This document shows, one piece after another, positions 1-6,591 of a stretch of DNA of 22,829 bases. The position numbers were made by a program, and so were the translations under genes. The stretch spans positions 1 through 22,829 of the forward strand of contig JASMTQ010000019.1 in NCBI GenBank assembly GCA_041694275.1. The letters run 5' to 3'. This stretch comes from M55B118 sp041694275 (lineage in GTDB: Bacteria; Bacillota_I; Bacilli_A; Izemoplasmatales; Izemoplasmataceae). Position 1 is the first letter of the stretch. Every line of letters starts with the position of its first letter. The notes beneath the pieces were generated by a model that was not told the DNA's origin, ran no database searches, and was given only the letters and a program-made list of their open reading frames with translations.

Positions 1-397
1 AGTAAGCATCGAGTCTCAGTCCGGTTTTTTCATAAAGAAACTTCATCGACGTTGTTTCCTTGATTTTCTCACACTGCACATGGGCGCGTTTGTCCTGCCA
101 CATGATGGCGTTGTATAGACTTTTATTGTGTTTTGTCACAGGAATGATGGACGCCCTTTGCGAAGTAACGGATATCGTGTCAATTTCAATGTCGTGCTTG
201 CTCGCGTAATCGCTTGTGGCTTTTAGCGTTTTGATTGAGGCTTCCTTCCAGGTTCTTGGATCCTGTTCGACTTTCTGGCCTTCGAAGATGGAATCATATG
301 TAACCTGTTCGGTATTGACAATACGGCCGTTTTTTTCAAACAGAATCGCACGCATGCTCTGTGTACCTATGTCGAGTACAATGGTATGACTGTTCAT
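1..397 (-). CDS. FGGY-family carbohydrate kinase, N-terminal part (cut by window edge)
   Basis: ATP-dependent sugar or polyol kinase of the FGGY family (xylulokinase/glycerol kinase fold), cytoplasmic. About 132 codons are visible from ATG at 395-397 to the left edge, with no stop; a full protein would be near 500 residues. The N-terminus carries the first phosphate-binding motif, LDIGTQSMRA at about residues 8-17. Further in are SVTSQRASIIPV and AIMWQDKR, the substrate-side motif typical of this family and close in style to Bacillus YoaC-like kinases. A ribosome binding site, AAAGGA, lies 7 bases upstream. The gene follows the aldolase gene by 16 bases, so it is in the same operon. YoaC-like kinases next to YoaD-like dehydrogenases are a known pairing, but the substrate is not established from sequence. 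The family is clear; the specific sugar is unknown. Confidence 0.9.
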   Translation of the reverse strand, partial: MNSHTIVLDIGTQSMRAILFEKNGRIVNTEQVTYDSIFEGQKVEQDPRTWKEASIKTLKATSDYASKHDIEIDTISVTSQRASIIPVTKHNKSLYNAIMWQDKRAHVQCEKIKETTSMKFLYEKTGLRLDAY

Positions 398-413
398 GAA
401 ATCGTCCTTTCGA

Positions 414-1250
414 CTAGACAAGTTTGTATCTGTTCATGTGTTTTATGATCGTGTCTTTGGCAACTTCGCGCGCTTTCACGCCAAGCTGAGAGAAGTGCAC
501 ATTGTCGTTATGGTCGATGGTTTCTTTGAACATGTTGACGACACTATGTGAAATCTCCGTGTTGACATTGATTTTCGTAATGCCTTCCTTGATGCAGGCT
601 TCAATGGTTTTCTCAGGCGTGCCCGATCCTCCATGAAGAACCAGAGGAATCGTTGTGCTTTTTCTAATTTCTCTGAGCCTGTCGACACTGATTTTGGGCT
701 CGCCTTTGTAAAGACCATGCACGGTCCCAATCGAGACCGCAAGCGCGTCCACACCGGTTTTTTCAGTGAATTTGCGGGCTTCTTCAGGGTCTGTGTAAAT
801 CGTTTCACCTTCGTCCTCGTTCGAGTTCGTACCGAGTTCCAAAGCACCGAGTTCGGCTTCCACACTGACTGCGTACTTGTGTGCATGCTTTACCACGTCA
901 CGCGTGTTTTCAAGGTTTTCTTCGAAGGAGAGTTTACTGCCGTCATACATGACGGATGTAAAGCCCGCTTCAATGGCCTCGTGAATGATTGAAATATCAT
1001 CACAGTGATCAAGGTGAAGCACGATATCGGTATCAAGGTCGACAGTCATGGTGCGAACAAGATTGACAACTTCCTTGAGGGCCATGTTCGCCAGGTATTT
1101 TTTGCCAAAAGCGATAATCGCGGGTGTCTTTGTTTCTTTTACGGCGTCAACGACCGCGCGAATGGTTTCATAGTTGTATACGTTGAACGCGCCAACGGCG
1201 TAGCCTTTTTCATACGCGTCTTCAAGGAGTGAATTAAGCGATGTGATCAT
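414..1250 (-). CDS. Class II ketose-bisphosphate aldolase (Fba/GatY/KbaY family)
   Basis: Zinc-dependent class II aldolase that reversibly cleaves a ketose phosphate to dihydroxyacetone phosphate (DHAP) and an aldehyde. The 278 residues match the short GatY/KbaY/Fba branch. Visible site residues are HLDH (catalytic Asp81, zinc His82), EAELG near residue 131, TVHG (zinc His178), LHGGSG (zinc His206) and the phosphate-binding ITKINVNTE around 224-232; this spacing tracks the E. coli GatY residues closely. The ATG overlaps the TGA of the upstream dehydrogenase by 4 bases (ATGA), with AGAGGT as ribosome binding site. Fructose-1,6-bisphosphate, tagatose-1,6-bisphosphate or another ketose phosphate is possible. 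The placement among sugar-acid genes favours a dedicated catabolic aldolase over the glycolytic one, but that is inference. Confidence 0.93.
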   Translation of the reverse strand: MITSLNSLLEDAYEKGYAVGAFNVYNYETIRAVVDAVKETKTPAIIAFGKKYLANMALKEVVNLVRTMTVDLDTDIVLHLDHCDDISIIHEAIEAGFTSVMYDGSKLSFEENLENTRDVVKHAHKYAVSVEAELGALELGTNSNEDEGETIYTDPEEARKFTEKTGVDALAVSIGTVHGLYKGEPKISVDRLREIRKSTTIPLVLHGGSGTPEKTIEACIKEGITKINVNTEISHSVVNMFKETIDHNDNVHFSQLGVKAREVAKDTIIKHMNRYKLV

Positions 1251-2344
1251 TGACCTCTGACCTCTTTAACCCAGGCTTTGAAGTCTTCGTTTTCAAGGAC
1301 TTCTGGGTTCAGTATGAAATTCGCCTTTTCACCTTTTAGGAATTTCTCCATGTCTTCCATGAGAAGGTAGGGAGAATTGGTGAAGACTTCCGTGGTCGTA
1401 CCCGCAATGTGCGTAGTGAGCGTGACATTGTCAAGTTTTACCCAGCGGTTGTCCTTTTCAAGGGGTTCGGTTTCAAAGACATCGAGCGCCGCGCCTGCGA
1501 TCTGTTCACTTTCAAGCGTTTCATGAAGCGCGTCCATATCAATGAGCCCTGCGCGGCCTGTATTGATCAAATAAGCCGTGTCTTTCATCATGTCGAGGTG
1601 TTTTTTGTCTACAAAGCCCTTGGTCGGCTCGACGAGTCTCAGATGCAGACTGATGAAATCAGATTCACTGAATAGAGTTTCCTTGTCAACAGGTGTGCAT
1701 CCGCTGTCCTTGATGGACTCAGGGTCCGCGAAGGCGTCGAATACGAGCACTTCGACATCGAAGCCCTGAAGTTTTTGCGCCACCAGGCGTCCGATGTAGC
1801 CAAAGCCCGCAATGCCTATTTTTTTGCCTTTTAACTGAGGAACGAAAGACGCATTGGCGAACTCTTTTTGCCACCCGCCCTCTTTGATGGAGTGATGGGC
1901 CTTGGCGATGTTTCTGGATTCAGACAGAAGCATGCCGATTGCGAAATCACTTACGGCTTCCGCGTTTCTGCCCATGACGTTGAAGGCGAGAATACCACGT
2001 TTCGTGGCTTCTTCAAGGTCGATGTTCTCTTTACCCGCACGGGCAAGTCCAACCATGCGCAGTGAAGGCATTGCGTCCATCAGTTTTTTGCTGACGGGAA
2101 CGAAAAGCCCAGTAAGCACGGAAGCGTCCGTGCCATGGTTCATGATCACTTCGGGGACTTCTTCAATGTCCGGACCGTGCTGTTCGACTTTGAGACGTCT
2201 GTCCTGAAGGGCGGGCCACTCTGTTTCCCAGTCGTGGGCTTCATGGGTTTTAAAATAATTGGATAGGTGTTTTTCGTAGGCACCGACGAATAGGTCGCTT
2301 GGGATCATCGGGTCGCCTGCTAGAAAAGCTTTTAAAGATTTCAT
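1247..2344 (-). CDS. D-isomer-specific 2-hydroxyacid dehydrogenase, YoaD/SerA-like
   Basis: NAD(P)-dependent oxidoreductase of the D-2-hydroxyacid dehydrogenase family, 365 residues. The Rossmann motif is GIAGFGYIG (177-185), with the acidic residue expected for NAD preference at the end of strand 2 (VFDAF, 201-205). The catalytic triad is visible as Arg264 (NTGR), Glu293 (FETEP) and His312 (THIAG). There is no ACT or regulatory domain, unlike long SerA enzymes, so serine synthesis is unlikely. The stretch ARAGKENIDLEEATKRG and GRNAEAVSDFAIG resemble the YoaD-like group found beside FGGY kinases. A strong AGGAGG lies 6 bases before ATG 2342-2344. It has its own promoter in the preceding gap and is coupled to the aldolase gene. 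A plausible role is oxidising or reducing a sugar acid or ketoacid; the substrate is unknown. Confidence 0.88.
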   Translation of the reverse strand: MKSLKAFLAGDPMIPSDLFVGAYEKHLSNYFKTHEAHDWETEWPALQDRRLKVEQHGPDIEEVPEVIMNHGTDASVLTGLFVPVSKKLMDAMPSLRMVGLARAGKENIDLEEATKRGILAFNVMGRNAEAVSDFAIGMLLSESRNIAKAHHSIKEGGWQKEFANASFVPQLKGKKIGIAGFGYIGRLVAQKLQGFDVEVLVFDAFADPESIKDSGCTPVDKETLFSESDFISLHLRLVEPTKGFVDKKHLDMMKDTAYLINTGRAGLIDMDALHETLESEQIAGAALDVFETEPLEKDNRWVKLDNVTLTTHIAGTTTEVFTNSPYLLMEDMEKFLKGEKANFILNPEVLENEDFKAWVKEVRGQ

Positions 2345-2371
2345 TTGGTTCCTCCTGTGTTCGAATTTTGT

Positions 2372-2386
2372 TTGAAAACGTTTGAT
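2372..2386 (+). promoter_or_regulatory. cre-like (CcpA) operator
   Basis: The 15 bases fit the catabolite-responsive-element consensus WTGNAANCGNWNNCW at every fixed position but one (A instead of C at the 14th). The centre is the palindrome AAACGTTT. The site lies just downstream of the predicted start point of the minus-strand promoter at 2396-2424, where a bound CcpA would block transcription. It could instead be the operator of another LacI-family protein. Confidence 0.4.
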
Positions 2387-2395
2387 TACAGGGTC

Positions 2396-2424
2396 ATTAT
2401 AATAAAAAACGGCGTTGAAGTCAA
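2396..2424 (-). promoter_or_regulatory. Promoter for the dehydrogenase-aldolase-FGGY kinase genes
   Basis: On the minus strand the -35 box is TTGACT (2424-2419), the spacer is 17 bases and the -10 box is TATAAT (2401-2396), one base short of the sigma-A consensus. It would start transcription near 2389, about 45 bases before the dehydrogenase ATG. The -35 box and most of the spacer lie inside the hairpin at 2407-2432. Confidence 0.82.
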
Positions 2425-2432
2425 CACCGTTT
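2404..2432 (-). terminator. Intrinsic terminator after the PdxA2 gene, overlapping a promoter
   Basis: The inverted repeat has arms 2432-2421 and 2418-2407, 12 pairs with one G-T wobble and a two-base centre. On the minus strand it is followed directly by a run of six T (2409-2404). It lies 28 bases past the PdxA2 stop. The hairpin contains the -35 box of the next promoter, so termination and re-initiation share the same DNA. Confidence 0.7.
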
Positions 2433-2459
2433 GTGCGAATATGTTCTTTTTATGTGCGA

Positions 2460-3458
2460 TTATGATTTCTGGAAGTAGTGGGCATATTTCGCTGCAAGCT
2501 TAATGGCCTCGACCATGCTGATTGGATTGGCCTTGTTCTTGCCTGCAATGTCAAATGCGGTGCCATGATCGACCGACGTTCTTAAAAACGGCATGCCGTT
2601 GGTGATGGAGATGGTTCTGTGAAAGTCGTAGGTCTTGGTCGCAATGTGGCCCTGGTCGTGATAAAGCGAGAGAATGGCTGCCCAGCGTCCATCAAGTCCA
2701 AGTGCGAAGATGGAATCTGCGCCGATTGGACCGATGACGTCATACCCTTCTTTTTGCATCTCTTCGATGGCCGGTATGATTTCTTCCATCTCCTCGGTTC
2801 CAAACAGTCCGTTTTCGCCACTGTGCGGGTTGAGTCCGGCGACGGCGAGCGTGCCTTCAACACCCAGGCGTTTGAGGGATTCGACACTTCGTTTGATGTA
2901 GTCTTTCACGCGTTCTTTTTTGACCATGTCGATGGCGTCTCTTAAAGACACGTGACGCGACAAGAAGAAGACGCGAAGCTTTTCGATTTCAAACATGGTG
3001 AGGGGATCGTTGGTGTCTGAAAGCGATGCGAGCATTTCCGTATGTCCGATAAATGGCACTTTGCCCGCTTTAAGGGCTTCTTTGTTGATGGGGGTTGTTG
3101 CTATGGCGTCGATCTGGTCGTTGTCAGAAAGTTCGACGGCCTTTTTGATGTATTCATAGCTTGCCTTGCCGCATTGGGCGCTTACTACGCCGTATTCAAA
3201 CGTATCCATGTCAATGGTGTTGACAGGTACGACGTCCACGTGACCATGGGTGAAGCGTCCTTCTTTGGTATCCTTGAGAGGATTGAGTTTGAGGGAGAGA
3301 CTGGCTTTTTCAAGCTCGTCTTCAAGAACGTTCGTATCGCCTATTAAAACGGGTCTGCATAGTGTGTAGATGGCTTCTTCATTAAGTGATTTGAGGGCGA
3401 TTTCAGGTCCGATGCCTGCAGGGTCGCCGATTGGGATTCCAATGATGGGTCTATCCAT
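2460..3458 (-). CDS. pdxA2: PdxA2-type 4-phosphate dehydrogenase (D-threonate/D-erythronate 4-phosphate family)
   Basis: Metal- and NAD-dependent beta-hydroxyacid oxidative decarboxylase of the PdxA family, 332 residues. PdxA2 proteins next to DUF1537 kinases oxidise D-threonate 4-phosphate (or its epimer) and release CO2 to give DHAP. Visible motifs are GIPIGDPAGIGPE at the N-terminus, GHTE (His139) and the metal-ligand histidines His169 (RHVSL), His212 (NPHSGENG) and His267 (LYHDQGH), then SVDHGTAFDIAG near residue 295. The start is ATG 3456-3458: AAAAGG lies 9 bases before it, whereas an upstream in-frame TTG (3465-3467) abuts that site. It overlaps the kinase stop by 8 bases. No other vitamin B6 genes are present, so a PdxA role in pyridoxal phosphate synthesis is less likely but not excluded. 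Confidence 0.87.
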   Translation of the reverse strand: MDRPIIGIPIGDPAGIGPEIALKSLNEEAIYTLCRPVLIGDTNVLEDELEKASLSLKLNPLKDTKEGRFTHGHVDVVPVNTIDMDTFEYGVVSAQCGKASYEYIKKAVELSDNDQIDAIATTPINKEALKAGKVPFIGHTEMLASLSDTNDPLTMFEIEKLRVFFLSRHVSLRDAIDMVKKERVKDYIKRSVESLKRLGVEGTLAVAGLNPHSGENGLFGTEEMEEIIPAIEEMQKEGYDVIGPIGADSIFALGLDGRWAAILSLYHDQGHIATKTYDFHRTISITNGMPFLRTSVDHGTAFDIAGKNKANPISMVEAIKLAAKYAHYFQKS

Positions 3459-4731
3459 AATTATCAACCTTTTCTATAAATTTTTTGATATCGTTAAAAG
3501 CGTCTTTTCCACCGATCATACCGCCTTTGGTAATGATAGGGGTCCCTTCCAGGGCGCCGCCTACGATGCTTCCATAAACACAAAGCGGCATGACCTGTCT
3601 TTTAAGATGAATGCCTTTTGCATCCACGTAATCAAGGAAGGAAAGGGTCGTGTCGCCCCCGCTTGTGAAAAGGCCGCCGATATCCTTGTGTTTGTCAAGA
3701 AGCCTTTCAAGAAGGCGTGCGAGATGCTTGTTTATGTCCTTGGATAGCGCGTCTACGGACTTGCCAATGTCTTTTGACAATTTGAAAAGATCGAGGACTT
3801 TTCTGTTGTCTGGGGCGTTGGTTGTATAAAGCACGTAGGGTTTGTCAGTTTCCTCGAATGCCTTTATGGCCTTTTGCGTGGCTTCATTGGCGGTTTCTTC
3901 GCTTATGAAGGCTTCAGGGTCCAGGGGAATGACGAGAAAGTCTTCATCGTTTTTGGCGTTTTTTATCTGGGTATAGGTCGTATCGGTCACGCTTCCGACC
4001 ATGAATACATACCGCTTTTTGAGATTGCTCAGTGAGGCGACTGCGGCTTTGGTGTACGCATAGGTGAAGACACCCGGGTCAACGGTGATGATGGAAAGGT
4101 TGCTTTTAAGAAGCGCATGGGCTACCTTTTCGATATCCTCGTCGTTCAGAGCGTCGAAAATGACTGCGTCGTGCGTTTTGTAGGCCTCGTTGATCATTTT
4201 TAAAAGGCCTTCGTCATCCCCAAGGGCTTCCTCGGTGATGTTGGTGATGCTGCCTTTGAACTGTTTTTTGAACAGGTCTTTCACATTTGAAGTGTGAATG
4301 GGCATTTTCGGATCCTTGGCGACGTCCGTTTTTTCAAGCGGCGTGTCATTGACATAAAGAAGACCGTCCTTGCAGATACGCTTTGATTTTGGAAAACTTG
4401 GTACGATTGCGATTTTTCTGTTTGGAAACTTATCCTTGAATGCGTTGAGTTCACTTCCGAGGTTCCCTCTGAGCGTCGAATCGACGCGTTTGTTTAGGAC
4501 AATCGGGTTCTCGTCTGTGAATGCGTCCAGGACATGGGACACGCGCTTGTAGGCCGTATCTTCATCAGTGGCTCTTGAATCGGTCCCTACCGCGATGCCG
4601 TCGTAGCCTTCTACGACTCCTGCTTCTTCAAAGTCAATCAAACTTAAAGTCGAGAAGTTCAGTTCATTTAGTAGGATGGCGCTTGCGTTCGCGCCTGTGT
4701 TGTCATCTGCGACAATCAGGGTTTTAAGCAT
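3451..4731 (-). CDS. DUF1537 four-carbon acid-sugar kinase (DtnK/OtnK family)
   Basis: ATP-dependent kinase of the DUF1537 family, which phosphorylates four-carbon sugar acids such as D-threonate or 3-oxo-tetronate at the 4-hydroxyl. The 426 residues match the family. The N-terminal domain shows VADDNTGANA (7-16; most members read ADDLTGA), GTDSRAT (49-55), KRVDSTLRGN (81-90) and PSFPKSKR (111-118). The C-terminal domain shows TSGGDTTLSF and the glycine-rich end PIITKGGMIGGKDAF, which forms the nucleotide site. It overlaps the DeoR gene by 8 bases and the PdxA2 gene by 8, so the three are translated as a unit. Pairing with PdxA2, with no OtnC/OtnI-type partners in view, favours a D-threonate-kinase-type function over 3-oxo-tetronate kinase. 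Substrate assignment is inference. Confidence 0.9.
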   Translation of the reverse strand: MLKTLIVADDNTGANASAILLNELNFSTLSLIDFEEAGVVEGYDGIAVGTDSRATDEDTAYKRVSHVLDAFTDENPIVLNKRVDSTLRGNLGSELNAFKDKFPNRKIAIVPSFPKSKRICKDGLLYVNDTPLEKTDVAKDPKMPIHTSNVKDLFKKQFKGSITNITEEALGDDEGLLKMINEAYKTHDAVIFDALNDEDIEKVAHALLKSNLSIITVDPGVFTYAYTKAAVASLSNLKKRYVFMVGSVTDTTYTQIKNAKNDEDFLVIPLDPEAFISEETANEATQKAIKAFEETDKPYVLYTTNAPDNRKVLDLFKLSKDIGKSVDALSKDINKHLARLLERLLDKHKDIGGLFTSGGDTTLSFLDYVDAKGIHLKRQVMPLCVYGSIVGGALEGTPIITKGGMIGGKDAFNDIKKFIEKVDNYG

Positions 4732-5509
4732 GGGAAGACTCCTTTGTGTCTATGGGACAGTAGAGTGTAAAGAGTTTCGTTTTCTTGAGATCCACATTTC
4801 CAAGTTCTTCCTTGTCGAGATCCGTGATGATGGCGTCGAAGGTCTGAAGTGGGACGATCCTGTAAAGGGATTTTCTGTAGAACTTGGACGCATCAGAGAC
4901 AAGTATCTTTCTTTCACTTTGTCTGATTGCGGTTTGCTTTATGAGCATACGGTTGAGCTCCGGAGTGCAGAGGTTGAGTTCCTTGTCTACGCCTGAAGTT
5001 GCTAGGATGGAAAGATCGATGTTGAACGCTTCAAGCATCTTCTGGGCGTGGGGATCGGTGGTGCTTCCGGTTTCTTTCATGATGTTGCCACCGAGAAAAT
5101 AAACCGTGTTTCTGGTAAGCATCAGGTGTGCCGCAATGCGTATGTCGTTTGTAATGACAGTGAGATCGCTTTGTGGCATGATCTTTGCAATTTCAAACGT
5201 TGTGGTGCCTGCATCCAGATATACAGTGGAACTCGGTTCAATGAAATCAAGCGCTTTTCTCGCAATGCATTTTTTGGCATTGAGATGTTCTTCACGTTTT
5301 TCATGATACGCCATTTCCTGAAGCAGAACCTTGTTCACAAGCGCACCGCCGTGCGTTCTTTGAAGGTAATTTTCATCCTGAAGTTTTTCAAGATCTCTTC
5401 GGATGGTCATTTTGGAAACATTGAACTTCTCAGAAAGTTCATCGACGGTCACATTGCCCTTTTCACTGATGATTTCAATGATTTCTCTTTGTCTTTGGTT
5501 GTTTATCAA
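4724..5509 (-). CDS. DeoR-family transcriptional regulator
   Basis: Sugar-catabolism repressor of the DeoR family, 261 residues. Residues 1-57 form the winged helix-turn-helix: RQREIIEII, then VTVDELSEKFNVSKMTIRRD as the recognition unit, and YLQRTHGGAL. The rest is the DeoR C-terminal sensor domain, which binds a phosphorylated sugar; it shows YLDAGTTTFEIA, VITND and GSTTDPHAQ. The start codon is TTG (5507-5509), chosen because a full AAGGAGG lies 8 bases upstream. It is the first gene of the acid-sugar operon and is probably autoregulated: its promoter overlaps a near-perfect 30-base palindrome and is followed by TATGTTT repeats. The inducer is unknown, but phosphorylated intermediates or DHAP-like compounds are typical for the family. 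Confidence 0.93.
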   Translation of the reverse strand: MINNQRQREIIEIISEKGNVTVDELSEKFNVSKMTIRRDLEKLQDENYLQRTHGGALVNKVLLQEMAYHEKREEHLNAKKCIARKALDFIEPSSTVYLDAGTTTFEIAKIMPQSDLTVITNDIRIAAHLMLTRNTVYFLGGNIMKETGSTTDPHAQKMLEAFNIDLSILATSGVDKELNLCTPELNRMLIKQTAIRQSERKILVSDASKFYRKSLYRIVPLQTFDAIITDLDKEELGNVDLKKTKLFTLYCPIDTKESSHA

Positions 5510-5525
5510 GGCGTTCGCCTCCTTG

Positions 5526-5548
5526 TTCGTTTATGTTTATATATGTTT
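5526..5548. promoter_or_regulatory. Direct repeats TATGTTT, possible DeoR operator
   Basis: TATGTTT occurs at 5532-5538 and 5542-5548, exactly 10 bases apart (about one helical turn). A degenerate third copy, TTCGTTT, lies at 5526-5532. They fall between the -10 box and the ribosome binding site of the DeoR gene. DeoR-family operators are often short A/T-rich TGTTT or AAACA repeats, so this is a candidate binding site next to the gene for its own regulator. Confidence 0.4.
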
Positions 5549-5554
5549 GATTTA

Positions 5555-5583
5555 ATGATAGCATACTCCTTTAAGTTGTGCAA
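5555..5583 (-). promoter_or_regulatory. Promoter of the DeoR-DUF1537-PdxA2 operon
   Basis: Minus strand: -35 TTGCAC (5583-5578), 17-base spacer, -10 TATCAT (5560-5555; five of six matches). The -35 box is weak, as expected for a regulated promoter. It starts transcription about 40 bases before the TTG start codon. The -35 box sits at the exact centre of the palindrome at 5565-5594. Confidence 0.6.
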
Positions 5584-5594
5584 CTCAAAGGAGT
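5565..5594. promoter_or_regulatory. 30-base palindrome over the DeoR -35 box, probable operator
   Basis: The inverted repeat has arms 5565-5578 and 5581-5594: 13 of 14 positions pair (the mismatch is A5573 against C5586), with a 2-base centre. The outer part reads ACTCCTTT / AAAGGAGT and the inner part AGTTG / CAACT. No T run follows on either strand, so it is not an intrinsic terminator. Its centre coincides with the -35 box, so a bound dimer would exclude RNA polymerase. Confidence 0.55.
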
Positions 5595-5601
5595 AAAAAT
5601 G

Positions 5602-5629
5602 AAAAAAACCTCTAAAATCAGAGGTTTTT
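5602..5629 (-). terminator. Intrinsic terminator of rnhC
   Basis: The stem is 10 pairs (5629-5620 with 5613-5604) with a 6-base loop, followed on the minus strand by a continued T run. The upstream arm includes the last codons and stop of rnhC. It separates rnhC transcription from the DeoR operon promoter. Confidence 0.85.
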
Positions 5630-6523
5630 GGCTTTTTCGGTTGTTTTGAAATGGGTTTTTGCGATGTTGTTAAGCATGCCTTCTCCAAATGTATCGATGA
5701 TGGTGCGCGCCTGGATGTCTACTTTTTTTCCAGCGCCTTTTAAAAGGGTGACATCGATTTTCTTGCTGAGTCTTTCAAGTTTTATGAGGAATGCGTACCG
5801 CGCGATGATGCTTGCGATGGCCACACTCCCGTAAACCGCTTCAGCCCGTATTTTGAAAACATCTGGAATCACGGGGTCTTTAAAGGATTGAAGGTATCTC
5901 AGGTAAGTCTTTTTCTCGCTGAACTGATCAATGATGATTTCAGGCTTTCTGCCAAGTTTCTCAATCACGTTTTTCTGCGCTTCACAGTGCAGATACGCTT
6001 TAAGACTGTTGGCGTTGTAGCCTTTTTTGATCAACGTGTTGTATTTTTTGTTTGGAAGCGTCAATAGCGAATACGGAACGATTTTCATCACTTTCGGCGC
6101 AATGGAACGTATCATGTCATCGGAAAGGGTTTTGGAATCCTGGATTTTCAGTTTTCTTAACTTCTCGATATGGGTCTCATCAACATAAGCCGCCGCGACG
6201 GTAAGGGGTCCGAAATAATCTCCCACACCTGATTCGTCACTGCCAATTGAAGGATGATAAAAATCAACGCTTTCTTCTTTAACTTCGTCTTTTTTTTCTG
6301 TTTCAGGCGGTTCAAGACCGAGCATGTCGTGCCAATAGAAAAAGACTTCTTCAGCCCGTTTGCCTTGGAACATGACTTTGTGTGAAGTGTAAATCGTAAT
6401 CGTTAGTCCTTCGTCTTTAATCCTCGCAATAACACTGCCTTCACGGTACGTCGTTATATAGGCTTTGTAGAAGTCAAGCATGACATCTATCTGACGAATA
6501 TTCAAAGTTAATACAAAGTTCAT
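5618..6523 (-). CDS. rnhC: Ribonuclease HIII
   Basis: Cuts the RNA strand of RNA-DNA hybrids in the cytoplasm. The 301 residues comprise an N-terminal TBP-like substrate-binding domain (about 1-85), a feature of HIII rather than HII enzymes, and a type-2 RNase H catalytic domain. The catalytic motif SDESGVGDYFGPL (95-107) gives Asp96 and Glu97. IIIDQF carries a further catalytic Asp (199), and VYGSVAIASIIARYAFL (230-246) and KGAGKKVD are conserved. I chose ATG 6521-6523, because AAAGGAAG lies about 8 bases before it; an in-frame GTG three codons upstream is too close to that site. It diverges from mutS2, a common arrangement in Bacillota. Confidence 0.93.
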   Translation of the reverse strand: MNFVLTLNIRQIDVMLDFYKAYITTYREGSVIARIKDEGLTITIYTSHKVMFQGKRAEEVFFYWHDMLGLEPPETEKKDEVKEESVDFYHPSIGSDESGVGDYFGPLTVAAAYVDETHIEKLRKLKIQDSKTLSDDMIRSIAPKVMKIVPYSLLTLPNKKYNTLIKKGYNANSLKAYLHCEAQKNVIEKLGRKPEIIIDQFSEKKTYLRYLQSFKDPVIPDVFKIRAEAVYGSVAIASIIARYAFLIKLERLSKKIDVTLLKGAGKKVDIQARTIIDTFGEGMLNNIAKTHFKTTEKAKNL

Positions 6524-6544
6524 GTTTTTCACTTCCTTTACTGT

Positions 6545-6553
6545 ATTTTACCA
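6545..6553 (-). promoter_or_regulatory. Extended -10 promoter of rnhC
   Basis: Minus strand TGGTAAAAT: extended -10 (TGn) with TAAAAT at 6550-6545 and no good -35 box. The start point would be near 6538, leaving a leader of only about 15 bases. Confidence 0.5.
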
Positions 6554-6560
6554 TGAAATT

Positions 6561-6569
6561 TGTTAAAAT
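6561..6569 (+). promoter_or_regulatory. Extended -10 promoter of mutS2
   Basis: TGTTAAAAT: extended -10 (TGn) with TAAAAT at 6564-6569, no clear -35 box. The start point near 6576 excludes translation from the in-frame ATG at 6553 and supports ATG 6592. Confidence 0.5.
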
Positions 6570-6591
6570 GATAGCGGAAAGAAGTGATGAC

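Noticed and set aside
5565..5594. The 30-base palindrome as a transcription terminator
   Set aside because: No T run follows on either strand, and a proper rnhC terminator lies a few bases upstream; its overlap with the -35 box fits an operator better.
5048..5596. Plus-strand open frame of about 180 codons across the DeoR gene and its promoter
   Set aside because: It lies antisense to a clear DeoR regulator and runs through its ribosome binding site and promoter; the translated sequence matches no family.
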